From contig NZ_VJOK01000001.1 in assembly GCF_013302895.1 (NCBI RefSeq), positions 5,718,109 through 5,765,850 on the forward strand: a stretch of DNA of 47,742 nucleotides, written 5' to 3'. Under the pieces are notes generated by a model. The model did not search any database. It was not told the origin of the DNA and was given only the letters and a program-made list of their open reading frames with translations. A program made the translations under genes and the position numbers. The stretch comes from Streptomyces albus subsp. chlorinus (GTDB lineage: Bacteria; Actinomycetota; Actinomycetes; Streptomycetales; Streptomycetaceae). Of this stretch, positions 1 to 10,738 are shown piece by piece; position 1 is the stretch's first letter; the number at the start of each line of letters is the position of its first letter.

Positions 1-9
1 GCCGACTGA
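1..9 (+). CDS. possible last codons of nrdR (partial)
   Basis: The first nine bases read Ala-Asp-stop in frame 1. In Streptomyces the repressor gene nrdR lies immediately upstream of nrdJ, so this may be its 3' end. Only two residues are visible, so the assignment rests on synteny alone. The B12 riboswitch known to control nrdRJ would lie upstream of the window. Confidence 0.25.
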   Translation, partial: AD

Positions 10-139
10 GCGGCGACCGGCGCCGCGCGGGGGCCGGCAGGCCGGGACGGGCCCGGCACACACAGAGACCTGGCCTGGGCACGCACCGTGTCCGGGTCAC
101 CAGACAGGCACAGTTCTCGGGGAAGAACCGGGGCATGTT

Positions 140-154
140 GGGGCGTTATGCCCC
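140..154 (+). other. short hairpin in front of nrdJ
   Basis: GGGGC (140-144) and GCCCC (150-154) pair around a 5-nt loop, 15 nt before the nrdJ start. An alternative pairing, GGGCAT (131-136) with ATGCCC (148-153), is also possible. It sits just upstream of the GGGAGG ribosome-binding site (160-165), so an effect on nrdJ translation is conceivable but unproven. Confidence 0.35.
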
Positions 155-169
155 ACACAGGGAGGCGGA

Positions 170-3070
<2,901 letters not shown>

Positions 3071-3138
3071 GCGCGTCGCGGGGGCTTGACCGCGGCTGAG
3101 GTCGCGCCCGGCTCCGGGTCCCGAGCGCGGCCTGTCCC

Positions 3139-3260
3139 GGCAAGCCGCGTCGGGGCAAGCCGCGTCGGGGCAGGCCGCGCTCGGGTGGACGCCGCGACAG
3201 GCGTCCCGCCTCCCGGATAGGCATCGCGATCCGAGGCTGGGCATCGCGATCCGAGGCGGG
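3139..3260. repeat. two short tandem repeats downstream of nrdJ
   Basis: A 15-bp unit (GGCAAGCCGCGTCGG) occurs twice plus a degenerate third copy from 3139 to about 3184. A 20-bp unit beginning GCATCGCGATCC occurs twice in tandem at 3221-3240 and 3241-3260. These occupy most of the non-coding stretch between nrdJ and the next gene; no ORF there looks real. Confidence 0.75.
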
Positions 3261-3290
3261 GGCCGGCTGAAGGGCCGGTCCCCGCCTCGG
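3251..3290 (+). terminator. strong hairpin, likely nrdJ terminator
   Basis: A 16-bp arm at 3251-3266 pairs with 3275-3290 with a single mismatch around the loop CTGAAGGG. No U-run follows, as is usual for high-GC actinomycete terminators. Confidence 0.7.
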
Positions 3291-3431
3291 TGTGTGCCGG
3301 GGCCGGTGTGTGCCGGGGCCGGGGCCGGGGGCAGACGGTGAGAAACCGGAGGAGGGGAGCGGGGAGAGGGGAACATCAGTGCGGAGTCGGACCGGTCCGC
3401 CGCTCGGGACGAGGGGTCGCCGGGATGGCCG

Positions 3432-3437
3432 TACGAT
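3432..3437 (+). promoter_or_regulatory. -10 element TACGAT, leaderless promoter
   Basis: TACGAT lies 6 nt before the GTG at 3444, and there is no Shine-Dalgarno sequence. This spacing puts the transcription start at or next to the start codon. The -35 region is not convincing. Confidence 0.55.
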
Positions 3438-3443
3438 AGCGCG

Positions 3444-4052
3444 GTGCTGGTCAAGTGGATGCGCTGCACCGTCGTCGACCGCCCGGGGTTCGCGCGGGCA
3501 CAGCGGAAATGGGCCGGACTGCTCGGGGAGCCGGGCTTCCGGGGCCAGGGCGGCGGATGGAGCCGGACCCGGGAAGGGGTCGTGCACCTCTTCGGCTTCT
3601 GGGAGAGCCGGGCTTTCTACGACTCCTTCATGGCGCGCTCGCACGACCGGCTGCACGCCGCGCAGATCGGCACGTACAAGGACATGCAGGTCCGGCTCTT
3701 CGAATACCGGTTCGATGTAAAGACCGGCTTCCGGCCGGTCTTCACCGATGCCGACCTGCTGCGCGTGGCCCACTGCCGGGTACGTCCCGAACGGATCGAG
3801 CACTACATCCTGATGCAGGAGAAGGTGTGGAACCCCGCGATGGCCGGTTCCCCCGGCATGCTGCGCGGAGTCTTCGCGCAGGCGAACACCGAGGACGAGT
3901 TTCTCGTCCTCTCCATGTGGGACTCGACCGCCGAGTACGGAAAGTACCGGGTCGAGCGCGTCGAGCGGCTGGCGTTGCGTGCCCAGACGGGGGCGGACGT
4001 CACACACGTCGCCGGGGACGTCATCGATCTGGAGCCGTCCTGGACCGTCTGA
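3444..4052 (+). CDS. YdbC-like conserved protein (DUF4937 / ABM-like fold)
   Basis: A 202-residue soluble protein resembling the YdbC family widely conserved in Streptomyces; its biochemical role is not established. Two similar halves can be seen: KWAGLLGEPGF ... FGFWESRAFYDSFM in the first and VRPERIEHYILMQEKVWNPAM ... VLSMWDSTAEYGKYR in the second. This suggests a duplicated dimeric alpha-beta barrel domain of the kind found in antibiotic-biosynthesis-monooxygenase-like proteins. No signal peptide or membrane segment is present. GTG 3444 is chosen because a TACGAT -10 sits just upstream and the next in-frame ATG is internal to the conserved start. The next gene begins 16 nt after its stop. 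Confidence 0.8.
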   Translation: MLVKWMRCTVVDRPGFARAQRKWAGLLGEPGFRGQGGGWSRTREGVVHLFGFWESRAFYDSFMARSHDRLHAAQIGTYKDMQVRLFEYRFDVKTGFRPVFTDADLLRVAHCRVRPERIEHYILMQEKVWNPAMAGSPGMLRGVFAQANTEDEFLVLSMWDSTAEYGKYRVERVERLALRAQTGADVTHVAGDVIDLEPSWTV

Positions 4053-4067
4053 CCTAGGGTGGAGTTC

Positions 4068-4727
4068 ATGGCACGTCCTCGGCGCATCGTCCTCCTCCGG
4101 CACGGTGAGTCGGAGGGAAACTCCGACGACACCATCTACGAGCGCGTGCCCGACCACGCTCTGCCACTGACCGAACGCGGACGGCGGCAGGCCGGGGAAG
4201 CCGGGGAACACCTTCGCCGAATATTCGGCAGCGAACGCGTCTCCGCCTACGTCTCCCCCTACCGGCGCACCCGCGAGACCCTCGCTGCTCTCGGCATCGG
4301 CCCTGACCAGATGCGGGTACGGGAGGAGCCCCGGCTGCGCGAGCAGGACTGGGGCAACTGGCAGGACAGGGAGGACGTGCGGCAGCAGAAGAAGTACCGT
4401 GACGCCTACGGCCACTTCTTCTACCGCTTCGCACAGGGCGAGTCCGGAGCCGACGTCTACGACCGCGTCGGTGCCTTCCTCGAAAGCCTGTGGCGCAGCT
4501 TCGAGGCCTCCGACAACCCTCCCAACGTCCTGCTCGTCACCCATGGGCTCACCATGCGGCTGTTCTGCATGCGCTGGTTCCACTGGACCGTGGAAGAGTT
4601 CGAGTGCCTCTCCAACCCCGGCAACGGTGAGATGCGCACCCTTCTCCTCGGCGCCGACAACCGCTACCACCTCGATCGCCCCTTCGAACGCTGGCAGGCG
4701 CCCCGCCCGTACGGGGCATACGGCTAA
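4068..4727 (+). CDS. histidine phosphatase family protein (phosphoglycerate mutase-like)
   Basis: A 219-residue histidine phosphatase. The catalytic LRHGESEGN motif (residues 8-16 from ATG 4068) supplies the phosphorylated His, SPYRRTRET supplies the conserved Arg, REQDWGNWQ follows, and LLVTHGLTMR holds the second His. Substrate is unknown: these enzymes act on sugar phosphates, nucleotides or phosphoproteins. A GTG at 4059 is also in frame, but ATG 4068 has AGGG eight bases upstream and matches the usual MARPRRI start. It follows the YdbC-like gene by 15 nt, so the two are probably cotranscribed. Confidence 0.88.
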   Translation: MARPRRIVLLRHGESEGNSDDTIYERVPDHALPLTERGRRQAGEAGEHLRRIFGSERVSAYVSPYRRTRETLAALGIGPDQMRVREEPRLREQDWGNWQDREDVRQQKKYRDAYGHFFYRFAQGESGADVYDRVGAFLESLWRSFEASDNPPNVLLVTHGLTMRLFCMRWFHWTVEEFECLSNPGNGEMRTLLLGADNRYHLDRPFERWQAPRPYGAYG

Positions 4728-4730
4728 CAT
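4725..4730 (+). promoter_or_regulatory. possible -10 element TAACAT
   Basis: TAACAT lies 9 nt before ATG 4740 with no ribosome-binding site between. It overlaps the end of the histidine phosphatase gene, so the next gene may be made from its own near-leaderless transcript as well as by read-through. Confidence 0.35.
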
Positions 4731-4739
4731 CGTCGGAAC

Positions 4740-5768
4740 ATGAGCGCTCGAACCCCTGTCCCCTCCCGCGGTGAGCGGGTCGCCCGCGCCCTGGCCAGCC
4801 TGCGCGGCCTTGCCGTGGGCGACGCCCTGGGCTCACAGTTCTTCGTCCCCGGCAACCTCCCCTTCCTGCGCCGCCGCGAGGTGCCCCCGGGCCCCTGGCA
4901 GTGGACCGACGACACCGAGATGGCAGCCTCCGTCGCCGCCGTGCTCGCCGGGCACGGTCACGTCGATCAGGACGCACTGGCCGCCTCCTTCGCCGAACAC
5001 CACGACTTCGACCGCGGCTACGGCCCCGCGGTGAACCGGATGCTGCGCCTCATCCGCCAAGAGGGCGGCGACTGGCGCGAGTTGGCCTCCTCTCTGTTCG
5101 ACGGCCAGGGCTCCTGGGGCAACGGGGGCGCCATGCGGGTGGCCCCGCTGGGCGCCTGGTACGCCGACAACCCGGAACGAGCGGCCGGCGAGGCCGCCCG
5201 CTCCGCCGAGGTCACCCACCGGCACCCCGAAGCGGTCGCGGGAACCCGCGCCGTCGCCGCGGCTGCCGCCCTCGTCGGCGCCGACGCCGTTCGACAGCTT
5301 CGACAGCACGGCGCGGACGCCACCGGCCACGGCGGCAACCCCCATGGGGCCGCCGGTCCGGCCGGTGGTGGACACGCGGATGGCGCGAGCGCACAGCAGC
5401 TCACCCCCGAGACCCTCCTGACACAGGTCCTGGAACTCGTTCCCCGCAGCGCGGTCCACGCGGGACTGCGCCGTGCCATCGACCTGCTCGACTACGCCGA
5501 CGTGGGCACCGTCGCAGCCGTTCTGGGCTGCGGACGGCATACCAGCGCCCAGGACACCGTTCCCTTCACCCTCTGGACCGCCGCCCGCCACCTGCGCGAT
5601 TTCCGCGGAGCCTGCTGGACCGCTGCCGATGCCGGCGGCGACGTGGACACCACCTGCGCCATCGTCGGCGGCGTCCTCGCGGCCGGCGGACCCGTCTCCG
5701 CGCCGCCCCGGGAATGGGACGAACGGACCGAGGCATTTCCGACCTGGCTCCTTGAAACGCTGAGGTGA
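4740..5768 (+). CDS. ADP-ribosylglycohydrolase family protein
   Basis: Predicted to remove ADP-ribose from modified proteins or small molecules with two Mg ions. The 342-residue protein begins GLAVGDALGSQF and has the first metal-binding motif TDDTEMA (about residue 57). GSWGNGGAMRVAPLG lines the ADP-ribose pocket, and the second metal motif GGDVDTTCAIVGG (about residue 301) follows; all key acidic residues are present, so it should be active. An Ala/Gly/His-rich insertion of roughly 40 residues (about 180-222) is unlike the compact family core. The start follows the phosphatase by only 12 nt. The target is not indicated by the sequence. Confidence 0.9.
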   Translation: MSARTPVPSRGERVARALASLRGLAVGDALGSQFFVPGNLPFLRRREVPPGPWQWTDDTEMAASVAAVLAGHGHVDQDALAASFAEHHDFDRGYGPAVNRMLRLIRQEGGDWRELASSLFDGQGSWGNGGAMRVAPLGAWYADNPERAAGEAARSAEVTHRHPEAVAGTRAVAAAAALVGADAVRQLRQHGADATGHGGNPHGAAGPAGGGHADGASAQQLTPETLLTQVLELVPRSAVHAGLRRAIDLLDYADVGTVAAVLGCGRHTSAQDTVPFTLWTAARHLRDFRGACWTAADAGGDVDTTCAIVGGVLAAGGPVSAPPREWDERTEAFPTWLLETLR

Positions 5769-5920
5769 ACTCGCGGTAACCTCCGCAAGCGGAAACACCC
5801 AGCTCCATTACGCGGACTCTCCGTCACCAATTCGCCCCCTTCCGCGATCATCGCGCGCCTTTCCGTCCCCCCGTCCCTCCCTTTTGCGGAGTCCCCTGAA
5901 CTCGCCGCCCCCCTAGCGGA

Positions 5921-5926
5921 TACGCT
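5921..5926 (+). promoter_or_regulatory. possible -10 element TACGCT for rnhB
   Basis: TACGCT lies 10 nt before ATG 5937, with no Shine-Dalgarno sequence between. A very short leader or leaderless mRNA is likely. Confidence 0.4.
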
Positions 5927-5936
5927 TGGTATTGCC

Positions 5937-6614
5937 ATGCCGTACGAGTCTCCAACCCATCGCGTCGAGCGCTCGATCCGCGCCACCACCGGCGCCAAGA
6001 TCGTCGCGGGAGTGGACGAGGTCGGCCGCGGGGCCTGGGCCGGACCCGTCACGGTCTGTGCCGCGATCACAGGACTGCGCCGCCCTCCCGCCGGTCTCAC
6101 CGACTCCAAACTCATCCCCGAGCCGCGCCGCAGCGAACTCGCCGAGGAACTGACCAAGTGGGTCACCGCCTATTCCCTCGGCCACTCCACCCCGGAGGAG
6201 ATCGACGAGCACGGCATGACCGCAGCTCTCCGGCTCGCCGCCGTACGCGCCCTCGAGGGCCTGCCGCAGCGCCCCGACGCCGTCATCCTGGACGGCAAGC
6301 ACGACTACCTCGGAGCGCCCTGGCGGGTCCGCACCGTCATCAAGGGCGACCAGACGTGTGTCGCCGTCGCCGCCGCCTCGGTCATCGCCAAGGTGCGCCG
6401 CGATGCCCTCATGGCCGAACTCGCCCGGGAGCACGAAGAGTTCGCCTTCCAGGACAACGCCGGGTATCCCTCCCCGGTGCACAAGGCGGCCCTGGAAAAG
6501 CGCGGACCCACCCCGCACCATCGGCTCTCCTGGGCCTATATGGACGCACTGACCCGTTGGAAGCACCTCAAGCGCAACCGGAGCGAGCCCGCAGAACAGA
6601 TCGGCCTCTTCTGA
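5937..6614 (+). CDS. rnhB: ribonuclease HII
   Basis: RNase HII cleaves RNA in RNA-DNA hybrids and removes single ribonucleotides misincorporated in DNA. The 225-residue protein carries GVDEVGRGAWAGP (residues 23-35), whose Asp and Glu bind metal. It also has LTDSK, the ILDGKHDYL segment with the third acidic residue, and AAASVIAKVRRD with the last Asp. YPSPVHKAAL and GPTPHHRLSW are typical of the C-terminal part. The final QIGLF could be a sliding-clamp binding peptide of the QxxLF type, as known for other RNase HII proteins; this is inference. It stands 168 nt after the ADP-ribosylglycohydrolase gene and appears to have its own promoter. Confidence 0.95.
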   Translation: MPYESPTHRVERSIRATTGAKIVAGVDEVGRGAWAGPVTVCAAITGLRRPPAGLTDSKLIPEPRRSELAEELTKWVTAYSLGHSTPEEIDEHGMTAALRLAAVRALEGLPQRPDAVILDGKHDYLGAPWRVRTVIKGDQTCVAVAAASVIAKVRRDALMAELAREHEEFAFQDNAGYPSPVHKAALEKRGPTPHHRLSWAYMDALTRWKHLKRNRSEPAEQIGLF

Positions 6615-6723
6615 ACCCCAGCCGGACGGCACTGTCACACGGCACCGGAAACCATCCGGGGAATAGCCCCGCATGCCGAACCCGCTGACACTGCTGATTC
6701 CTTCATTTGATAGACAACACCTC

Positions 6724-7347
6724 ATGCCTCTCACTCCCGAGGAGCCACAGATTTACGAGAGCGTCCCGGGCACCCGCGCCTCAGCGGGAGCGTCCCGAAC
6801 CCCGCAGGCACCGCGCCCCGCAGCCCCCATTCCCGGCCCACGTCCTGTGCCGCGCCCCGCACCGCCGCGCACCGACAGCAAGGGCCCCAACACCCCCGGC
6901 CGTCCCGGCGCGCCCAGCCGAGGGAATTCGCCGGACCAGCAGTCCAAGCCCGCCGCCCCGGCTGCCGGGACGGCCCAGATCCAACTCGTCGCCGCCACCG
7001 AGGCGACCGCTGTCGAGGTCGCCGACGACACCGTCGACAAACTCCTCGACGACGGTCGCGCACCCGGAGAGATACTCGTACTGACCACAGGCGCGCAGCA
7101 CCCGTGGGCCGAGCACGAACTCTCCTTCGGCGAGGACGCCTACTGGCGCCAACTCGGCGATGCCGAGGACGTGTTCTGCGCCCACACCTCCTCCGTGTCC
7201 CGTACGGCTCAGCGCCCCATCGTGCTGCTCGCGGTGAACGGCGGCACCGACCCCGAGGTCGCGGCAGCACTGCCCGCGGCCCTGGAGAAGGCCACCGAAC
7301 AGCTCATCGTCTGCGGCGACCCCGAACGCCTGCGCGCCCTGCTGTGA
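6724..7347 (+). CDS. unrecognised protein with Pro-rich N-terminus and helicase-like C-terminal fragment
   Basis: A 207-residue protein I cannot name. Residues 1-80 are Pro/Ala/Arg-rich and probably disordered. The remainder (from IQLVAATEATAVEVADDTV) is a compact alpha/beta domain with strands like EILVLTTG and RPIVLLAVNGG. Segments such as QHPWAEHELSFGEDAYW remind me of the C-terminal RecA-like part of UvrD-type helicases. No Walker motif is present, so it cannot be an active helicase alone. ATG 6724 is preferred over ATG 6673 because the latter adds an unconserved-looking leader; neither has a clear ribosome-binding site. It follows rnhB by 109 nt and ends at a bidirectional terminator. 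Confidence 0.65.
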   Translation: MPLTPEEPQIYESVPGTRASAGASRTPQAPRPAAPIPGPRPVPRPAPPRTDSKGPNTPGRPGAPSRGNSPDQQSKPAAPAAGTAQIQLVAATEATAVEVADDTVDKLLDDGRAPGEILVLTTGAQHPWAEHELSFGEDAYWRQLGDAEDVFCAHTSSVSRTAQRPIVLLAVNGGTDPEVAAALPAALEKATEQLIVCGDPERLRALL

Positions 7348-7349
7348 CC

Positions 7350-7391
7350 CCGCAGTCGTCACCCCGGCCATGGTCGCGGTGACGACTGCGG
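7350..7391. terminator. bidirectional hairpin terminator
   Basis: Perfect 14-bp arms CCGCAGTCGTCACC (7350-7363) and its complement (7378-7391) flank a 14-nt loop. It sits between the 3' ends of two convergent genes and can serve both. Confidence 0.8.
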
Positions 7392-7398
7392 CCCGCGA

Positions 7399-8001
7399 TC
7401 ACGCCGTGGCCCGTGGAACGGAGGCCCGCATCACCTGGTCCGCCGTGTCCGCCGGCGGCGCTTCCGTGCCGTCGTTCCGCCGCCCGGCCACCGGACCGGC
7501 CGAGGGTCGCTTGCCGCTTTCGTCCCCTCCGAGTACCTGCCACCCCGAAGGCGTCAGGGTGAGATAGGCCCCGCAGCGCAACCCGTGCAGCGTGCAGGCG
7601 TCACGCAGGGCCCACATCCACGCACCGTCCAGTTGTGTCCATTCGGGCTCACCGAACCGGCAGCACAGCAGTACCGCGGTGCGTACGGGAACCCGGCGGC
7701 GTAAATCGTGAGGGACGATCCGGCGCAGTTGGTCCAGCAGGTCGTTGCGGTACTCCCAGCCGTTCGGCCGCGTGGCACCGGGAGCGAACGACGCGCTGGC
7801 GACGAGCCGTTCGCCCGGCCCGAGTACACCGACCACCACGGTCGGCGGACGAGGCAGGTGCAGTCGGTGGAGACTGGTCACCAGAGCTTCGGGGTCATAT
7901 GGCGAGGGGATACCAGCGGCTGCCCATTGGGAGGGCTGGACAACGCGCCTGTGTCCCGATGCGGCTCCGAGAGTGGGAGCTGAAGCAGAACCGAAGGCCA
8001 C
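7399..8001 (-). CDS. conserved hypothetical protein
   Basis: A 200-residue soluble protein of unknown function. No catalytic motif is recognisable. The centre has a regular alpha/beta look (PTVVVGVLGPGERLVASASF, VPVRTAVLLCCR, EWTQLDGAWMWALRDACTLHG), and the last 40 residues are polar and probably disordered. GTG 8001 is supported by GGAGGGAG just upstream on the minus strand. It is downstream of, and in the same orientation as, the RecQ-like gene but separated from it by 400 nt, so it is probably an independent unit. Confidence 0.7.
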   Translation of the reverse strand: MAFGSASAPTLGAASGHRRVVQPSQWAAAGIPSPYDPEALVTSLHRLHLPRPPTVVVGVLGPGERLVASASFAPGATRPNGWEYRNDLLDQLRRIVPHDLRRRVPVRTAVLLCCRFGEPEWTQLDGAWMWALRDACTLHGLRCGAYLTLTPSGWQVLGGDESGKRPSAGPVAGRRNDGTEAPPADTADQVMRASVPRATA

Positions 8002-8406
8002 GTTGCTCCCTCCGTCCGTGGTGCTTCCCTCCGTGCGTGCCGCAGCGCTCCAAGGCGCTGTGGGGCGCGGCGACGAACGCGAAGAGCAGCACCGGGCCTC
8101 CTGCGGCTGTCTCTCCCCTTATTCCCGCAGCGCTTCTTGTTTCCCCTTCTGTGCCTCCTCCGGTTGAGGGAGATATGGACGGTTCTGCCGCGCGGATCCG
8201 ATCGAGGACGGGCGACAGACCGGTGACTGTGACGGTGATTGTGACTGCGACGGATCGAGCATGGGTCACGTCTCGTGGAGGGTGACGGATCGTGGGCTGA
8301 CGGGGTAGATGGGTTGGCGGTGGTTCGGGAGGAAGAGCCGTTGGTCTGCTGAGCGTCCGCCTGCCGTCCGCCATCGGTTGTCTCCGTGTCTCCGTGTCTC
8401 CGAGGG
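8002..8406. other. 405-nt gap with simple repeats
   Basis: No gene is visible between the hypothetical gene and the RecQ-like gene. The stretch holds a TGTGAC-rich run at about 8222-8252 and a perfect 8-bp tandem repeat, TGTCTCCG three times, at 8379-8402, immediately downstream of the RecQ-like stop codon. The promoter of the hypothetical gene must lie here, but no clear -10/-35 pair stands out. Confidence 0.5.
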
Positions 8407-10599
8407 TCAGCCTTGCACTGCCAGTACCAAGGGCAGCACCTCCTTCGCGCCGGCCTGGCGGAGCATCCTGGCGGCCACGGCGAGGGTCCAGCCCGTCTCG
8501 GTGTAGTCGTCGACCAGCAGGACCGGTCCGTTCGCGGCCGTCACGGACGCGGCAAGCTCCGGTGGCATCTCAAGAGCTTCGTGCACCGCGCGGAGGCGCT
8601 GGGCTCCGTTGCTGCGAGGTCCGTTCAGGAGGCCGAACTCGTCCCGGCAGGCCACCGCGCCCAAAAGAGGCATCCGTCCGATGTCGGCGATCCGCTCCGC
8701 GAAGGACCGCACCAGCTGCGGGCGGGTGCGGGACTCGATCGCCACGACCCCCACGGGCCGCTCTGCGGCATCCGGACCCTGCGAAGCCCATCCGCCGGGC
8801 CCCTTGGCCCAGTCGGAGAGAACCGTCACCGCGCCGTGCAGCACATCGTCGGGGACCGGACCGTCGCCCGCCTGTGCCGACAGGAGCGGGCGCAACCGGT
8901 TCCCCCAGCCGATGTCGGAGAGCCGGCCCAGTGCGCGCCCGGATGCCGCTTGGTGCTGCTCGGGGATCCGGCCCTTGAGGTCCATACCGACCGAGGGCAT
9001 ACCCGTCGGCCACATCTTCCGCGGTTCGACCCGCACGCCGGGCCTGCGCAACTCGCCGCGGGCCGCAGCCACGAGGGATTCGTCGACGTCCGCCTCGAAC
9101 CTGCTGCCTGCGCAGTTGTCACACCTGCCGCAGGGGGTCGCCTCCTCGTCGTCGAGCTGGCGCCGCAGAAACTCCATCCGGCACCGGGGGGTCTCGGCGT
9201 ACTCACGCATCGCTCGCTGCTCCGCCTGGCGCTGGCGTTCCACCCAGGCATAGCGGTCGGCCTCGTAGTGCCACGGGTTGCCGGTGGCGACCCACCCGCC
9301 CTTGACCCGTCGTACCGCACCGTCGACGTCGAGGACCTTCAGCATCATCTCCAGCCGGGAGCGGCGCAGCTCCACGCGGGGTTCGAGAGCCGGGAGCGAC
9401 ATGGGACGGTCCGACTCAGCCAGCACATCGAGTGTGCGACGTACCTGCTTCTCGGGCGGGAAGGCGAGCGAGGAGAAGTACCGCCAGATCGCTTCGTCCT
9501 CCTGGCCGGGGAACAGCAGGACCTCGGCATGGTCCACGCCTCGGCCGGCGCGTCCCACCTGCTGGTAGTAGGCGATGGGAGAGGAGGGCGAGCCGAGGTG
9601 GACGACGAAGCCCAGGTCCGGCTTGTCGAAGCCCATCCCCAGGGCCGAGGTTGCGACCAGGGCCTTCACGCGGTTGGCGAGGAGATCGGCCTCGGCGGCC
9701 TCCCGGTCCGCGTTCTCGGTCTTGCCCGTGTAGGACGTCACCTCGTGACCGCACTGGCGCAGGAAAGCCGTGACCTCCTCCGCGGCCGCCACGGTGAGGG
9801 TGTAGATGATGCCCGAACCCGGCAGGGATTTGAGGTGTTCCCCCAGCCAGGCGAGGCGGTGCGCCGCGTCGGGCAGCCGCAGGACGTGCAGGCTCAGGCT
9901 CTCTCGGTCGAGGGGGCCGCGGAGCACCAGCGCGGGGGTCGTGCCGGCCGGGCCACCGGTTTCGCCGTCCGGGCCGCCGGTGCCGAGCTGGTCGGCGACA
10001 TCGGCTGTGACACGTGCGTTGGCCGTCGCGGTGGTCGCCAGCACCGGAACCCCGGAGGGCAGCTCGGCGAGCATGGTGCGGAGTCGGCGGTAGTCGGGCC
10101 GGAAGTCATGGCCCCAGTCGGAGATGCAGTGGGCCTCGTCGACCACCAGGAGGCCGGTGGAGGCGGTCAGGCTGGGGAGCACGTTGTCGCGGAAGTCCGG
10201 GTTGTTCAGGCGCTCCGGGCTGACGAGCAGGACCTCGACGCTTCCCGCGGCGACCTCCGTTTCGATTGTCCGCCACTCCTCCGGGTTGGAGGAGTTGATC
10301 GTGCGTGCGTGGATGCCGGCCCGCGCGGCGGCCCCGACCTGGTTGCGCATCAGCGCCAGCAGCGGGGAGACGATCACGGTCGGCCCCGCGCCCTGCTTGC
10401 GCAGGAGAGCGGTCGCGACGAAGTACACCGCGGACTTGCCCCAGCCGGTGCGCTGGACCACCAGTGCCCTCCGCCGCTCGGCGACGAGCGCCTCGATGGC
10501 TCGCCACTGGTCCGTGCGCAGCCGGGCCGCGCCTGAGCGGTCGCCGACGAGGTCGGCGAGCACCGAGTCGGCTTCTCGTCGCAGCTGTGTGTCACTCAT
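8407..10599 (-). CDS. RecQ-family ATP-dependent DNA helicase with C-terminal phosphoribosyltransferase-like domain
   Basis: A 730-residue superfamily 2 helicase predicted to unwind DNA 3'-5'. Residues 51-56 are TGWGKS (Walker A), 154-157 are DEAH within VVDEAHCISDWGHDF, TATAT is motif III, and the second RecA domain holds SALGMGFDKPDLGFV and QQVGRAGR. A zinc-binding segment follows (CRMEFLRRQ ... CGRCDNC). There is no obvious HRDC domain. Instead the C-terminal part ends with VLLVDDYTETGWTLA (from residue 693), which matches the PRPP-binding loop of phosphoribosyltransferases of the ComFC/type I kind. Such fusions occur in actinobacteria; the role of the extra domain is unknown. ATG 10599 starts the conserved region although the reading frame is open to 10791. 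The gene is divergent from the DUF4192 gene. Confidence 0.88.
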   Translation of the reverse strand: MSDTQLRREADSVLADLVGDRSGAARLRTDQWRAIEALVAERRRALVVQRTGWGKSAVYFVATALLRKQGAGPTVIVSPLLALMRNQVGAAARAGIHARTINSSNPEEWRTIETEVAAGSVEVLLVSPERLNNPDFRDNVLPSLTASTGLLVVDEAHCISDWGHDFRPDYRRLRTMLAELPSGVPVLATTATANARVTADVADQLGTGGPDGETGGPAGTTPALVLRGPLDRESLSLHVLRLPDAAHRLAWLGEHLKSLPGSGIIYTLTVAAAEEVTAFLRQCGHEVTSYTGKTENADREAAEADLLANRVKALVATSALGMGFDKPDLGFVVHLGSPSSPIAYYQQVGRAGRGVDHAEVLLFPGQEDEAIWRYFSSLAFPPEKQVRRTLDVLAESDRPMSLPALEPRVELRRSRLEMMLKVLDVDGAVRRVKGGWVATGNPWHYEADRYAWVERQRQAEQRAMREYAETPRCRMEFLRRQLDDEEATPCGRCDNCAGSRFEADVDESLVAAARGELRRPGVRVEPRKMWPTGMPSVGMDLKGRIPEQHQAASGRALGRLSDIGWGNRLRPLLSAQAGDGPVPDDVLHGAVTVLSDWAKGPGGWASQGPDAAERPVGVVAIESRTRPQLVRSFAERIADIGRMPLLGAVACRDEFGLLNGPRSNGAQRLRAVHEALEMPPELAASVTAANGPVLLVDDYTETGWTLAVAARMLRQAGAKEVLPLVLAVQG

Positions 10600-10641
10600 G
10601 CGTCCATGCAACCCGATGCCCGGAGTCTTCGAAGAATCGGG

Positions 10642-10698
10642 TTGTGGATAACTCACGATTTGTATGACGAACATACGAGTCGGTTTGGCTGTGGATAA
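10642..10698. promoter_or_regulatory. two DnaA-box-like sequences in a divergent intergenic region
   Basis: TGTGGATAA, the exact complement of the E. coli-type DnaA box TTATCCACA, occurs at 10643-10651 and again at 10690-10698 in the same orientation, 47 bp apart. A short palindrome, GTATG-ACGAA-CATAC, lies between them at 10662-10676. The 139-nt stretch separates the start codons of the RecQ-like and DUF4192 genes. Streptomyces boxes usually prefer TTGTCCACA, so functional binding is a hypothesis. Confidence 0.5.
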
Positions 10699-10738
10699 GT
10701 CGCGCCGTCGTATTTGCGATCTCGGCCACTGTCGACGC

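Noticed and set aside
1..169. B12 riboswitch in front of nrdJ
   Set aside because: The 169 bases hold no recognisable B12 box; in Streptomyces the riboswitch precedes nrdR, which would be outside this window.
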